Assembly: GCA_016880225.1 (NCBI GenBank)
Contig: JAEHDT010000263.1
Coordinates: 1-16,769, forward strand
Source: Gemmatimonadota bacterium
Lineage (GTDB): Bacteria > Gemmatimonadota > Gemmatimonadetes > Gemmatimonadales > GWC2-71-9
Direction: 5' to 3'
DNA: 16,769 nt
Part shown: in pieces, positions 1 through 8,426 of the stretch
How positions within the stretch are numbered: position 1 is the stretch's first letter
How the letters are laid out: the number at the start of each line of letters is the position of its first letter
Made by a program: the position numbers and the translations under genes
The notes under the pieces: generated by a model
Told to the model about the DNA's origin: nothing
The model's input: the letters and a program-made list of their open reading frames with translations, nothing else
The model's database searches: none

Positions 1-1482
1 CCGGCGCTAACCGCGCCGGAGCGGGAGCGGACGAAGAGCTGGACGCGCGAGGACGCGCTACGCGAGCTGGTGCGCGGGCGCCTCGAGGTGGTGGGCCCGA
101 CCACCGCCGCTCTTCTGGCTCGGTCGCTCGGCGTCACCGTCCCGGACATCGAGTTCGCCCTGGGCGCGCTCGAGCACGAGGGCTTCGTGCTGCGGGGCCG
201 GTTCACGCCCGGGGTGGCGGAACTCGAGTGGTGCGAGCGGCGCCTCTTGGCGCGGATCCACCGCTACACGCTCGACCGGCTGCGCCGCGAGATCGAGCCC
301 GTCAGCGCCGCGGACTTCATGCGGTTCCTGCTGCGCTGGCAGCGGGCCGCTCCCGACGCGCGCGCCGAGGGACCCGATGGGCTCACCGCGGTGCTCGAGC
401 TGCTCGACGGGTTCGAACTGCCGGCGGGCGCATGGGAAGCGGATGTGCTGCCGGCCCGGCTGGGAGAATACGATCCGTTGTGGCTCGACGGGTTGTGCCT
501 CTCGGGAGAGATCGCGTGGGGCCGCGTCAGTCCGGCGGCCCCCGCCAACGGACACAAGTCGGGACCCATTCGCACCACGCCGATCGCGCTGTTCAGGCGG
601 GAGCGGGGAGCGGTGTGGCGGTCCCTGGTGGTGCACCCCGATCCTGGGACGCTGCCGATCACGCACGCCGGACGGGCGGTGCTCGCCGCCCTCGACGAGC
701 GCGGCGCCTCGTTCTTCGGCGACCTCGTGAACGCGACCGGCCTGCTGCGCAGCGAGGTCGAGAAAGGGCTAGGCGAGCTGGTGGCGTGGGGGCTGGTGAC
801 GTCGGACAGCTTCGCCGGGCTGCGCGCGCTGCTCGTCCCCTCCGACCGGCGGCGACCGCTCGGCGGCGTCGGCTTGCGGCGCCGGGGCCGCGTCGCGCCG
901 TTCGGGGTCGAGACGGCCGGGCGCTGGTCGCGGGTGCGGCCGGTCGCGCCCCTCGCCGAGGAACCGGCCGCCGAGGCCGTGGCGTGGCAGCTGTTGCGCC
1001 GCTACGGCGTGGTGTTCCGGCGGCTCGTGACGCGGGAGACGCTGCTCACGCCATGGCGCGACGTCCTGCGGGTGCTGCGCCGGCTGGAAGCGCGGGGCGA
1101 GGTCCGGGGCGGGCGGTTCGTCGGTGGGTTCTCCGGGGAGCAGTACGCTCTCCCAGAGGCGGTGGGGCTGTTGCGCGGCGTGCGGCGGGAAGAGCCCGCG
1201 GGCGAGCTCGTCGCCGTGAGCGGGGCCGATCCGCTCAATCTCGTGGGAATCGTGACGCCGGGAGAGGTCGTCGCCGGCCTCGCCACGAACCGGATCCTGT
1301 ACCGCGACGGGATCGCGGTCGCCGTCAAGGAGGGAGCGGCGGGCGCGGAGCGCTACCTGACCGACGCGACACCGGACGAGCGGGAGCTGTTCAAGCAGGC
1401 GCTGGTGCGCGGGCGCGCAGCGCCGCTGGTGCGGACCTACCTCGGGAAGACGCGCGTGCGGCCCGCGTCGACGCGGGGCTGA
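1..1482 (+). CDS. lhr: Lhr-family ATP-dependent helicase, C-terminal part (partial, enters from left edge)
   Basis: The reading frame is open from base 1, so the gene starts outside the window; 493 residues remain. The stretch around residues 80-110, reading LLARIHRYTLDRLRREIEPV followed by FMRFLLRWQ, is characteristic of the region after the helicase core in large Lhr proteins (usually about 1,400-1,600 aa). The Walker and DEAD-box motifs would lie upstream of the window. Known for the family: Lhr is a 3'-5' DNA/RNA helicase linked to DNA repair, and its C-terminal half is built of winged-helix domains resembling AlkZ-type glycosylases. That assignment to this fragment is by family, not by visible motif. 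The gene ends in TGA five bases before the cupin start, so the two are probably co-transcribed. The GTG at base 70 is an internal codon, not the start. Confidence in the family is high; the biochemical role here is inferred. Confidence 0.9.
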   Translation, partial: PALTAPERERTKSWTREDALRELVRGRLEVVGPTTAALLARSLGVTVPDIEFALGALEHEGFVLRGRFTPGVAELEWCERRLLARIHRYTLDRLRREIEPVSAADFMRFLLRWQRAAPDARAEGPDGLTAVLELLDGFELPAGAWEADVLPARLGEYDPLWLDGLCLSGEIAWGRVSPAAPANGHKSGPIRTTPIALFRRERGAVWRSLVVHPDPGTLPITHAGRAVLAALDERGASFFGDLVNATGLLRSEVEKGLGELVAWGLVTSDSFAGLRALLVPSDRRRPLGGVGLRRRGRVAPFGVETAGRWSRVRPVAPLAEEPAAEAVAWQLLRRYGVVFRRLVTRETLLTPWRDVLRVLRRLEARGEVRGGRFVGGFSGEQYALPEAVGLLRGVRREEPAGELVAVSGADPLNLVGIVTPGEVVAGLATNRILYRDGIAVAVKEGAAGAERYLTDATPDERELFKQALVRGRAAPLVRTYLGKTRVRPASTRG

Positions 1483-1487
1483 TCGCT

Positions 1488-1865
1488 ATGTCGTCCATCG
1501 ACCGTCCCCTGTCCGGGCCCGTGTTGCGATTCCGGCTGTCGGAAGAGCGCGAGCATACGGACGACGCCGTGTTGCTCGCCCGGCACGGCCGCAACGCCCG
1601 CACGCTGGTGAAGGCGGGGCCGCTGCGCGTCACGCTCGTCGTGGTCGCCGCGGGCGGCAAGATCGCCGCCCATCGCTCGGACGGTCCCATCAGCGTCCAC
1701 GTGCTCGAGGGGGACATCCGGTTTCGCGCGGCGGGCACGGAGCACGCCCTGGCGCCGGGGGACCTGCTGGTGGTGGACGGGGGCGTCGAGCACGGCGTCG
1801 AGTCGAGCCGCGGGGGTACCTTCCTTCTCACCGTCGTCCAGCCGGAGGCTGGGACGCGCGGCTAG
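1488..1865 (+). CDS. small cupin-domain protein
   Basis: A 125-residue single-domain cupin begins at an ATG five bases after the lhr stop, with only a weak G-rich stretch as ribosome site. The double-stranded beta-helix signature is visible: G-KIAAH at about 57-62, ISVHVLEGDIRF at about 68-79, and the second motif GDLLVVDGGVEHGVES at about 91-106. Canonical metal-binding cupins have HxH and a Glu in motif 1. Here the second His position is Ser and the Glu position is not acidic, so a standard metal centre looks incomplete. Small cupins of this type act as sensors, isomerases or accessory proteins, and no substrate can be read from the sequence. Its tight spacing behind lhr suggests one operon. 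It ends about 10 bp from the stop of the convergent TonB-domain gene. The cupin fold call is firm; function is unknown. Confidence 0.85.
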   Translation: MSSIDRPLSGPVLRFRLSEEREHTDDAVLLARHGRNARTLVKAGPLRVTLVVVAAGGKIAAHRSDGPISVHVLEGDIRFRAAGTEHALAPGDLLVVDGGVEHGVESSRGGTFLLTVVQPEAGTRG

Positions 1866-1874
1866 CCGGGCGCG

Positions 1875-3170
1875 CTACTCTGCGACGAACACGACGGCCT
1901 GGCGGATCCCGGCCCCGACGGCCCGGCCGCCGCGCCGGGCCGGGCGGTACACCGACGCCGCGACCACGGCGCGCGCTGCGGCGTCGAGGCCATGGTTCGG
2001 GCTCGACACGATGCGCGGGGATCCCCGCTCCACGCGACCGGACGAGTCCAGCACCGCCTCGACCACGACGGTCCCACCGACACGCAGCGCGGCCATCTCG
2101 GGCGGGTAGCGGATCGGGGGATGTGAGATGAGCGCCGGCTGCTCGTCCACACGAGCGACGGCCGTCGGCGCAGGCATCGTTGCGGCGGGCGGCCGGGCGC
2201 CGCGGCGGGTGAGCCGCACCGAATCGGCGAGGCGGCGCAGGAACGGCGCGAGATCCACGCCGCGCGCGGTGAGGGTCTGGTACAGGGCGAGCCCGTCTCC
2301 CAGGTCGGCGCGCGCCGCGCTGTCCCGCCCCGCCCGCGCCGCGGCGAGGCCGCGGACCAGCAGTCCGTACGCCCGCTCCCCATCGGTCGGATGCGTCAGC
2401 CCCGTGTCGAGGGCCAGCTCGAGCAGGCTCTGCGCGCTGTCGGGGCGGCCGGCCGCCAGCTGGTCGCGTGCCTTCCCCACGAGCTCCGGCGCGCTCAGCC
2501 GCGGCGGCCGCACGTCGACGGCCATCTGCACCATCGTGCGCACGGCGCTGCCCTTCAAGCGGCCGGGAGAGAACTGGGACGCGAGCATCATCCGCTTCGC
2601 CGGGCCGATCAGGGCGGAATCGGGCGTCGATAACACCTCCACGGAGGCGGGCTCCGCCCGCCCGGTCGGGTCGATGACGGCCGCCAGCTCGACGAGACCT
2701 TGGACGTGGCGGCGCAGCAGGCTGGGAGGATAGTCGACCGGCGGTCCCGACAGCCGTCGGGGCGGCTCGTCCACGCTCCCCGAGACGTGGACGAAACCCT
2801 TCCGGACGGCCGCCTGCTTCTCCTGCCGGAACAACTGCCCGAGCTGCGGTGACAACTCGTCGAGTCCTTTGACGTCGAGCGCGGAGTCGAGGGCGAGCGC
2901 TTGGCGGAAGGCGGCGCGCGCCAGGCCCTCGTCGCCGCGGACGAACTGCACGATGCCGTCCCACACCAGGGCGTTCTGGCGCTCCGCAACGGTGGCGTGG
3001 GTGGAGGTGTCGAGCGCCGTGTGCAGCAGCACCGCGGCGCTGTCGGCATGGTTGGCGGCGAGCTGGCTGCGCGCGGAGTCGACCAGCCGTGAGGCGCGCG
3101 ACTGGCCCGAGAGGGGGAGAAGGGCGACGCTGAGGGCGACGACGGATGCGGAGCAGGCAGGCCGCAGCAT
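1875..3170 (-). CDS. exported protein with duplicated helical-repeat plus TonB C-terminal modules
   Basis: The 431-residue protein starts with a probable signal peptide (about residues 1-24, hydrophobic core SVVALSVALLPLSG). Residues about 28-120 are alpha-helical, TPR-like (ARSQLAANHADSAAVLL). Residues about 140-220 resemble a TonB C-terminal domain (PPVDYPPSLLRRHVQGLVEL, then VLSTPDSALI). Residues about 228-320 repeat the helical module (ARDQLAAGRPDSAQSLLELA), and 348-431 form a clearer TonB C-terminal domain (PPIRYPPEMAALRVGGTVVV, then IVSSPNHGLDAAA). TonB C-terminal domains normally contact outer-membrane transporters. This protein lacks the usual proline-rich spanner and stable N-terminal anchor, and no exbB or exbD is nearby, so it is probably a periplasmic or envelope TonB-like protein rather than the energising TonB. 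It is last in the minus-strand run, 42 bp after the preceding gene. Domain calls are good; role unknown. Confidence 0.82.
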   Translation of the reverse strand: MLRPACSASVVALSVALLPLSGQSRASRLVDSARSQLAANHADSAAVLLHTALDTSTHATVAERQNALVWDGIVQFVRGDEGLARAAFRQALALDSALDVKGLDELSPQLGQLFRQEKQAAVRKGFVHVSGSVDEPPRRLSGPPVDYPPSLLRRHVQGLVELAAVIDPTGRAEPASVEVLSTPDSALIGPAKRMMLASQFSPGRLKGSAVRTMVQMAVDVRPPRLSAPELVGKARDQLAAGRPDSAQSLLELALDTGLTHPTDGERAYGLLVRGLAAARAGRDSAARADLGDGLALYQTLTARGVDLAPFLRRLADSVRLTRRGARPPAATMPAPTAVARVDEQPALISHPPIRYPPEMAALRVGGTVVVEAVLDSSGRVERGSPRIVSSPNHGLDAAARAVVAASVYRPARRGGRAVGAGIRQAVVFVAE

Positions 3171-3212
3171 GCCGCCAACGTGCGATGCGCCGCCGCGAGC
3201 GTCAAGCCGCGG

Positions 3213-3650
3213 CTACGGTCGCGTCAGGTCCACCGTCACCACCGGCAGGTCCCAGTGCGCCAGCAGGATCTCGAAGCGCTGCTGCTCCTCGCGCTGGAAC
3301 GTCTCCTGGTCGGGAAACAGGCGCTTGAGCTCCGCTTCGGGAAACGGCTCGTGCGGCGCGGCCGCGTTCTTCCATACGATCGTCACGCGATAGTCCCACC
3401 GGCCGTCTTCGGTGGCGTGAAACCTCGGCGCCTCCGCCGTGACCCGCTGGATGTGGCCCAACTCAATCTCGCGCTTCAAGACCGGGAAGTGGTTCTTCTT
3501 GAAGAGCCGGATGAATTCATCGGCGTGACCCCAGCGGGCCTTGTAGTAGTACTCGACGACGAACGGCTCGGTCGAGCCGGCGGGCGGAGCCTGCGCCGCC
3601 AGCGACCACGGTGCCGCCAGGAGCATCGCCACCTTTGACCAACGCTTCAT
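3213..3650 (-). CDS. small exported protein of unknown function
   Basis: This 145-residue protein has a clear N-terminal signal peptide: a basic MKRWSK start, a hydrophobic core, and a likely cleavage site after LAAQA around residue 20. The mature part begins with FVVEYYYKARWGHADEFIRL, followed by mixed alpha/beta sequence with many aromatic and charged residues. The pattern of a beta strand followed by a helix recalls small ferredoxin-like (dimeric alpha-beta barrel, NIPSNAP/Dabb-like) proteins, but no diagnostic motif is visible and I do not assign it. There are no cysteines in the mature part and no membrane segment beyond the signal. It sits 13 bp after the TMEM175 gene and 42 bp before the TonB-domain gene on the same strand, so it is probably in their operon and acts outside the cytoplasm. 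Confidence 0.78.
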   Translation of the reverse strand: MKRWSKVAMLLAAPWSLAAQAPPAGSTEPFVVEYYYKARWGHADEFIRLFKKNHFPVLKREIELGHIQRVTAEAPRFHATEDGRWDYRVTIVWKNAAAPHEPFPEAELKRLFPDQETFQREEQQRFEILLAHWDLPVVTVDLTRP

Positions 3651-3663
3651 GCCTGCCTCCTCG

Positions 3664-4305
3664 TTATTCGCGTGACGGCCGCCCAGGGCTGGTGCGCTCG
3701 GGCAGCAGGTAGAGTGCCGCGAGCAGGCCGTGCACGGCGAGGCTCGCCCATACGTTCACGAAGGCAAGCCCAAACGAAATGCCGTACGAGATCGGTCCGG
3801 CCGCGTAGCGGCGGCTGATGGTGCGCACCGCGTCCCGATCGGCGTCCGCGGCGAGCAGCCGATCGCCTGCCACGGCGTACCACCACAAAGCGTTGTACGC
3901 GAGCGCGATCACAACCAGCGTCGCGCTGTACACGGCGACCGCGAGCGTGCGGCCGCCAGGCTCGGGGAGGTACTCGGCCAGCAGCGCCGTCGGAAACGGG
4001 AGGAACGAGATGCACAGCAGGAACGTTACGTTGATCAGGACGAAGTAGCGGTCCGCCCGCCGGATGTAGTGGAAGATGCTGTGGTGGTTCGCCCACATGA
4101 TCCCGATGGTCACGAAGCTCAGCACGTAGCCGAGGTAGGACGGCCAGAGGCCGCGCAGCGCCGCGAGCAGGGTGTGGCCGTGCTCGGTCGCATCGGGGGT
4201 CGGGACCCTGATCTCGAGCACCAGCAGAGTGATCGCGATCGCGAACACGCCGTCTGAGAACGCCTCGACGCGCGTCGTGTCCGACAGGTGGCGTGACTCG
4301 GCCAT
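3664..4305 (-). CDS. TMEM175-family (DUF1211) potassium channel-like membrane protein
   Basis: The 213-residue protein shows the family signature RxxxFSDG at residues 12-19 (RVEAFSDG), directly followed by the pore-lining helix VFAIAITLLVLEI. About six hydrophobic segments follow, which matches the usual bacterial length near 200 residues and the six-helix layout. Family knowledge: bacterial TMEM175 proteins assemble as tetramers and conduct potassium, with gating and selectivity set by hydrophobic residues on helix 1 rather than a TVGYG filter; none is present here. The start chosen is the ATG at 4305, because it begins exactly at the signature and overlaps the msrA stop by one base (TGATG), a typical translational-coupling arrangement. 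The same frame stays open far upstream through msrA, but that is a shadow. The ion specificity is inferred from the family. Confidence 0.88.
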   Translation of the reverse strand: MAESRHLSDTTRVEAFSDGVFAIAITLLVLEIRVPTPDATEHGHTLLAALRGLWPSYLGYVLSFVTIGIMWANHHSIFHYIRRADRYFVLINVTFLLCISFLPFPTALLAEYLPEPGGRTLAVAVYSATLVVIALAYNALWWYAVAGDRLLAADADRDAVRTISRRYAAGPISYGISFGLAFVNVWASLAVHGLLAALYLLPERTSPGRPSRE

Positions 4306-4844
4306 CAGGCCGGCTGCTTGAGACGGTCGAAGAAGAGCTTGCGGAGCTTCGCGACCTTGGGCGCGATCACGGCGCGGCAGTAGCCCTGATTGGGGTTCCG
4401 GCGAAAGTAGTCGCGATGGTACTCCTCGGCCGGGTAGAACACGTCGAGCGGCTTGAGCTCCGTCACGATCGGGTCGTCCCAGACCTTCTCCGCCTCGAGC
4501 TCGGCGATCACGCGCTCGGCGGTGGCCTTCTGCTCGGCCGAATGGTAGAAGATCGCCGAGCGGTACTGGGTTCCCACGTCCGCGCCCTGGCGGTTGAGCG
4601 TGGTCGGATCGTGGATCGTGAAGAAGACGTGGAGCAGGTCGTCGAACGTGACGACCTGGGGATCGAACGTCACCCGGACGACCTCGGAGTGACCGGTGGT
4701 GCCGGTGCAGACGTCTTCGTAGGACGGATTCTCGACCCGGCCGCCCGCGTACCCGGACTGCACGCGCTCCACGCCCTTGAGCTCCTGGAACGCCGCTTCG
4801 AGACACCAGAAGCAGCCGCCGGCGAGGGTCGCGGTCTCGGTCAT
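4305..4844 (-). CDS. msrA: peptide-methionine (S)-S-oxide reductase MsrA
   Basis: A full-length 179-residue MsrA. The catalytic motif GCFWC lies at residues 10-14, with Cys11 as the nucleophile. The conserved block GADVGTQYRSAIFY at about 87-100 and the C-terminal YHRDYFRRNPNQGYC block, with Cys156 as the probable resolving cysteine, complete the signature. The enzyme reduces the S-epimer of methionine sulfoxide in free or protein-bound methionine in the cytoplasm, using thioredoxin for recycling. There is no signal peptide and no fused MsrB domain. Its ATG overlaps the stop of the upstream MetE-like remnant by four bases (ATGA), and its TGA overlaps the TMEM175 start by one base. It therefore sits in the middle of a coupled three-gene unit. 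Identification is secure. Confidence 0.96.
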   Translation of the reverse strand: MTETATLAGGCFWCLEAAFQELKGVERVQSGYAGGRVENPSYEDVCTGTTGHSEVVRVTFDPQVVTFDDLLHVFFTIHDPTTLNRQGADVGTQYRSAIFYHSAEQKATAERVIAELEAEKVWDDPIVTELKPLDVFYPAEEYHRDYFRRNPNQGYCRAVIAPKVAKLRKLFFDRLKQPA

Positions 4845-5143
4845 GTCTGCAGCGCCCGCGCCGCGAGCGCGGTGCCGGCGACGCGCGAGCGGATCTTGGC
4901 GAACGCCGTGTCCCGGGACGTGGACGTGTCGTGGTACGTGGCGAAGCTGGGCTTTGCCTGCTCGCCGTCGGTGATGACGGGCGACTCGGTCGCCTCGAAG
5001 CGCCGGATGGTGTGGCGGATCGCCGCGTCCTGGAGGCGGGCGAGCTGCTCGGACGAAATGCGACCGGCGGCGAATTGCTGCAGCCCGGCGACGAGATCCG
5101 GGGGTCTGGGGATGCTGCCGATCGGCTCGGTGGGGATGGGCAT
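4841..5143 (-). pseudogene. internally deleted MetE-like (cobalamin-independent methionine synthase II family) remnant
   Basis: This 100-residue ORF joins two ends of a protein that is normally about 340 residues. Residues 1-70 match the family N-terminus (MPIPTEPIGSIPRP, then ATESPVITDGEQAKPSFATY). Residues 71-100 match the family C-terminus (DTSTSRDTAFAKIRSRVAGT, ALAARAL). The junction lies near base 4933, and roughly 240 central residues are missing, including the zinc and substrate-binding core, so it cannot be an active methyltransferase. The frame is kept across the junction and the natural stop remains, overlapping the msrA start by four bases. The ATG at 5143 is preferred because the family begins there; a GTG at 5161 would add six residues. 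It may be a fossil kept as a leader that couples translation to msrA, or a mini-protein. The family comparison is from memory of conserved sequence. Confidence 0.72.
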
Positions 5144-5183
5144 GGCAGCAAGGCTATCCACCGGGGGGGCGGTGTCAATGACG

Positions 5184-8100
5184 CTACCCCCAGTCCTTCG
5201 ACTCCGGCGCGACGCGGCGCAGGGACTTCGAGATATCCAGCCCCCTCGCCTCCTCCGCCAGCACGTTCACCGTCCCGTCGTCCTTCGCGAGCTTGCCGCC
5301 CACCCACAGGAGCGGCTCGCCGCGGATCGCCGCCCGGAACCGCTGGTACACGTCGGGCCGCACGATCACGTTCACCATCCCCGGCTCGTCCTCGAGCAGC
5401 ACGAAGACGAACCCTTTGGCCGTCTCGGGGCGCTGGCGCGCGACCACGAGCCCGGCCACCTCCACCCGCGCGCCGTGCTCGAGCCGGGGGAGCGCGTCGC
5501 TCGGCACCACGCCGGAGGGCAATGCCCCGCGGAGCAGTGAGAGGGGGTGACCGCTCGCCGCGAACCCCAACACGGCGTATTCGGCGAGCAGCCGCTCGTC
5601 CGCCGCGAGGCCGCCGAACCGGAGCCGCTCGTGAGGATGTTCGAGCGCCAGCTCGAGCTGTCTTCGACCGCGTGCGTCGGCGCCGCGCTCCGATTCGGGC
5701 GGGAGCCACAGCCCCACCTGCCACAGCAGCTCGCGCCGCGTGAGCCCGAAGCCGTCGCACCCCCCGACCCAGACGAGCTGCTCGATCGCGGTGCGCTTGA
5801 GCTTGGGCGGCGCCCGGCGCACGAAGTCGCCGATGCTCCGGTAAGAGCCGTTCCGCTCGCGCTCCAGCACCACCGCCGTCGTAGTTTCCTCGCTCCAGTC
5901 CCGGACGAAGCCGAGCCCGATCCTCACCGTATCGGGGGGAACCACTCCCCGCTCCACCGTGCACCACACGTCGCTCGCGTTCAGGTCGGGGAGGCGGATC
6001 TCGACTCCGTTGCGCCCGGCGTCGCGTCCCAGCGCGTCGAGCGAATAGAACCCCATCGGCTGATTGTTGAAGAGCCCGCAGTAGTACTCAGTCGGGTGGT
6101 AATGCCTGAGCCACGCCGACTGATAGGCGAGCAAGCCGAAGGCGGCGGCGTGCGACTTGGGGAAGCCGAACTCCGAGAACGCGATCACCTGAGTGAACAC
6201 GCGCTCGGCGGTGTGCTCCGGGACGCCGCGCGCAGCCGCGCCGCTCCGGAACTCCTCCCAGAACCCCGCCATCAGCTCGCGGCTGCGCCGCCGGCTCATC
6301 GCCCGCCGCAGCGCTTCCGCCTGTCCCGCGGTGAATCCCGCGAGCGCCTGGCACACCTGCAGCACTTGGTCCTGATAGAGGATCACGCCCAGCGTCTCCG
6401 CCAGCGCCTCGCGCAGCAGCGGGTGCTCGAGCGGCGGCTCGTACGGGCGGCCGGCGGCGCGGGCGCGGCGCTCGTCCTCGCGACGCCGCACGTACGGATT
6501 CACCGCGCCGCCCACGATCGGTCCGGGACGCACGATCGCGACCTCGACCGCCAGGTCTTCCAGGTTCCGGGGCCGGGTGCGGCGGATCATCTGGATCTGC
6601 GCCCGGCTCTCGATCTGAAACAGTCCCACCGTGTCGCCGCGGCAGATGCGGTCGTACACCGCGGCGTCGGCGAAGTCGATGCGCGAGAGATCGGGCGGCT
6701 TCCCCTCGCGTAGCGCGACCAGCTCGACGCATTCCTCCACGAGCGACAGCATGCCGAGCGCCAGGAAGTCGATCTTGATGAAGCGCGCGTCGTCGCAGGA
6801 ATCCTTGTCCCACTGGCACACGACGCGGTCTTCCATGGCGGCGCGCTCGAGCGGCACGATCTCCACGAGCGGCCGGCTCGAAATGACCATCCCCCCGACG
6901 TGCTGGGAGACGTGACGCGGCAGCCCAGCGATCTCCTCCGCCAGCTCGCACAGCTCTTTCCACAGGGGCGCGTTGCGGCGGCCCTCGAATCCCGGGAGTT
7001 GCTCCAACTCGTCCGCCAGTCCGCCTGACCGCCGGTCCGCCAGTTTCGCCACCTGCTCGATCTCTCCCAACGGCAGGTCCAGCGCCTTGCCGATCTCGCG
7101 CACCGCCGAGCGCAGGCGGTAGGTGGGGAACGCGCAGACCAGCCCCGCGTGCTCGTCGCCGTAGCGCTGGTACACGCGGCGGATCAGCTCTTCGCGGATC
7201 TCGCGCGGGAAATCGAGGTCGATGTCCGGCACCGAGGCGAGGGTCTCGTTCAGGAACCGCCCGATGAAGAGCCGGGTCGCGACCGGATCGACGTGCGACA
7301 GGCCGAGCAGGTAGCACACGACCGAGGAGACGGACGAGCCGCGCCCCCTTCCGGGCAGGAGATTGCCGGAGGCGCGCCGCGATCCGCGTCGCACGTCGGC
7401 CGCGACCTCGCGCGCCAGGTCGAACAGGTCGTGATAGACGAGGAAGAATCCGCTGAGCCCGTGGTGCTCGATGAGACGCAGCTCCTCGGCGAGCCGCCGC
7501 TCCGCCTCGGCGCGGAGCGGGGAGTCCGGCAGGTAGCGCTCATCGAGCCGGGAGCGGCACAGCTCGGCGAGCGCTCGCGGGGCGGGCGTGCGCGCGGCGC
7601 CGCGGAAGTCGGGAAAGCGGTATCCCAGATCGCGCGTGAGATCGAACGCCCGGCAGCGCTCCGCCAGCACCATCGTAGTGGCGACAGCATCGGGACAGTC
7701 ACGAAACAGCGCAGCGACTTCCTCAGGCGGACGCAGGTAGAACTCGCTGTTGGCACGCCGCACGCTGTGAGAGGCATCGAGTGTGGCGCGGTGCCCGATC
7801 GCGACCAGCACGTCGTGCAGGCGGTGCCGCGCGCGGGCGTGATAATGCACGTCGCCCGTCGCCACGACGCCGAGTTGCAGGGACGCGGCGACGTCTCCGA
7901 GCGCCCGGGTGAGCGCCCGGTCGCCGCGGACGGAGTTGCGCTGCAGCTCGACGAAAAAGTTATCCCTTCCGAACACCGCGCGGCACCGCTCGGCGAAGCG
8001 TCGGGCCGCAGCCGGCCCCTCGCGCTGCAGCACGCCCGGCAGCAGACCGCCGCGGCAGCCGGAAAGCACGATCAACCCCTCGTGCCGTGCCTCGAGCGAG

Positions 8101-8426
8101 GCGAAGTCGAGCCGCGGATCACGGCGATCGGCACGGCCCAGGTGCGCCTCGGTGATCAGGCGGCACAGATTCGCGTACCCCCGGGGCGTTTCGGCGAGCA
8201 GCGTCACGTGAGAGCCGTCGAGCAACGTCAGCTCGGCGCCGGTGATCGCCTGGAGACCGAGCTGCTTCGCTTCCTGCGCGAACGCCATCGAGCCGTACAG
8301 CCCGTTGTGGTCGGTGAGGGCGAGCGCGGGAATCCCTAGCTGCGAGGCGGTGAGCGCGAGCTGCTCGGGGAGCGAGGCGCCGTCGAGAAACGAGAAGGCG
8401 GAGTGGCAGTGGAGCTCGATGTACAT
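5184..8426 (-). CDS. dnaE2: error-prone DNA polymerase DnaE2 (ImuC)
   Basis: The 1,080-residue protein is a C-family polymerase of the DnaE2/ImuC type, with the expected length. The N-terminal PHP domain starts with YIELHCHSAFSFLDG and continues with ALALTDHNGLYG around residues 33-44. The polymerase palm carries PDIDLDFPREI near residue 400, giving two catalytic aspartates, and a third lies in FIKIDFLALGML. Also typical are FPTYRLRSAVREIGKALDLP and LPRHVSQHVGGMVISSRPL. A helix-hairpin-helix region and a C-terminal OB fold (RVEVAGLVVARQRPETAKGF, about residues 984-1060) follow. The enzyme performs mutagenic translesion synthesis with ImuB and the beta clamp. The start at 8426 is chosen because the family begins MYIELHCHS; a GTG 18 codons upstream would overlap the previous gene. 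No good ribosome site precedes the ATG. An octamer-type repeat at 7021-7041 lies inside a variable segment. Confidence 0.96.
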   Translation of the reverse strand: MYIELHCHSAFSFLDGASLPEQLALTASQLGIPALALTDHNGLYGSMAFAQEAKQLGLQAITGAELTLLDGSHVTLLAETPRGYANLCRLITEAHLGRADRRDPRLDFASLEARHEGLIVLSGCRGGLLPGVLQREGPAAARRFAERCRAVFGRDNFFVELQRNSVRGDRALTRALGDVAASLQLGVVATGDVHYHARARHRLHDVLVAIGHRATLDASHSVRRANSEFYLRPPEEVAALFRDCPDAVATTMVLAERCRAFDLTRDLGYRFPDFRGAARTPAPRALAELCRSRLDERYLPDSPLRAEAERRLAEELRLIEHHGLSGFFLVYHDLFDLAREVAADVRRGSRRASGNLLPGRGRGSSVSSVVCYLLGLSHVDPVATRLFIGRFLNETLASVPDIDLDFPREIREELIRRVYQRYGDEHAGLVCAFPTYRLRSAVREIGKALDLPLGEIEQVAKLADRRSGGLADELEQLPGFEGRRNAPLWKELCELAEEIAGLPRHVSQHVGGMVISSRPLVEIVPLERAAMEDRVVCQWDKDSCDDARFIKIDFLALGMLSLVEECVELVALREGKPPDLSRIDFADAAVYDRICRGDTVGLFQIESRAQIQMIRRTRPRNLEDLAVEVAIVRPGPIVGGAVNPYVRRREDERRARAAGRPYEPPLEHPLLREALAETLGVILYQDQVLQVCQALAGFTAGQAEALRRAMSRRRSRELMAGFWEEFRSGAAARGVPEHTAERVFTQVIAFSEFGFPKSHAAAFGLLAYQSAWLRHYHPTEYYCGLFNNQPMGFYSLDALGRDAGRNGVEIRLPDLNASDVWCTVERGVVPPDTVRIGLGFVRDWSEETTTAVVLERERNGSYRSIGDFVRRAPPKLKRTAIEQLVWVGGCDGFGLTRRELLWQVGLWLPPESERGADARGRRQLELALEHPHERLRFGGLAADERLLAEYAVLGFAASGHPLSLLRGALPSGVVPSDALPRLEHGARVEVAGLVVARQRPETAKGFVFVLLEDEPGMVNVIVRPDVYQRFRAAIRGEPLLWVGGKLAKDDGTVNVLAEEARGLDISKSLRRVAPESKDWG
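7021..7041. repeat. 8-bp-period CCGCC array inside dnaE2
   Basis: The sequence consists of successive units of CCGCC plus three variable bases, and encodes the basic/glycine stretch ADRRSGGLAD in a poorly conserved part of DnaE2. A copy with one mismatch in 21 bases lies at 13436-13456 in an unrelated gene. Confidence 0.6.

Noticed and set aside
228..1487. Upstream extension of the cupin frame inside lhr
   Set aside because: Highly Arg/Ala-rich shadow of lhr; the cupin fold begins after the ATG at 1488.
4293..5540. 415-residue plus-strand frame opposite msrA and the dnaE2 end
   Set aside because: Antisense to secure genes, with no domain pattern.
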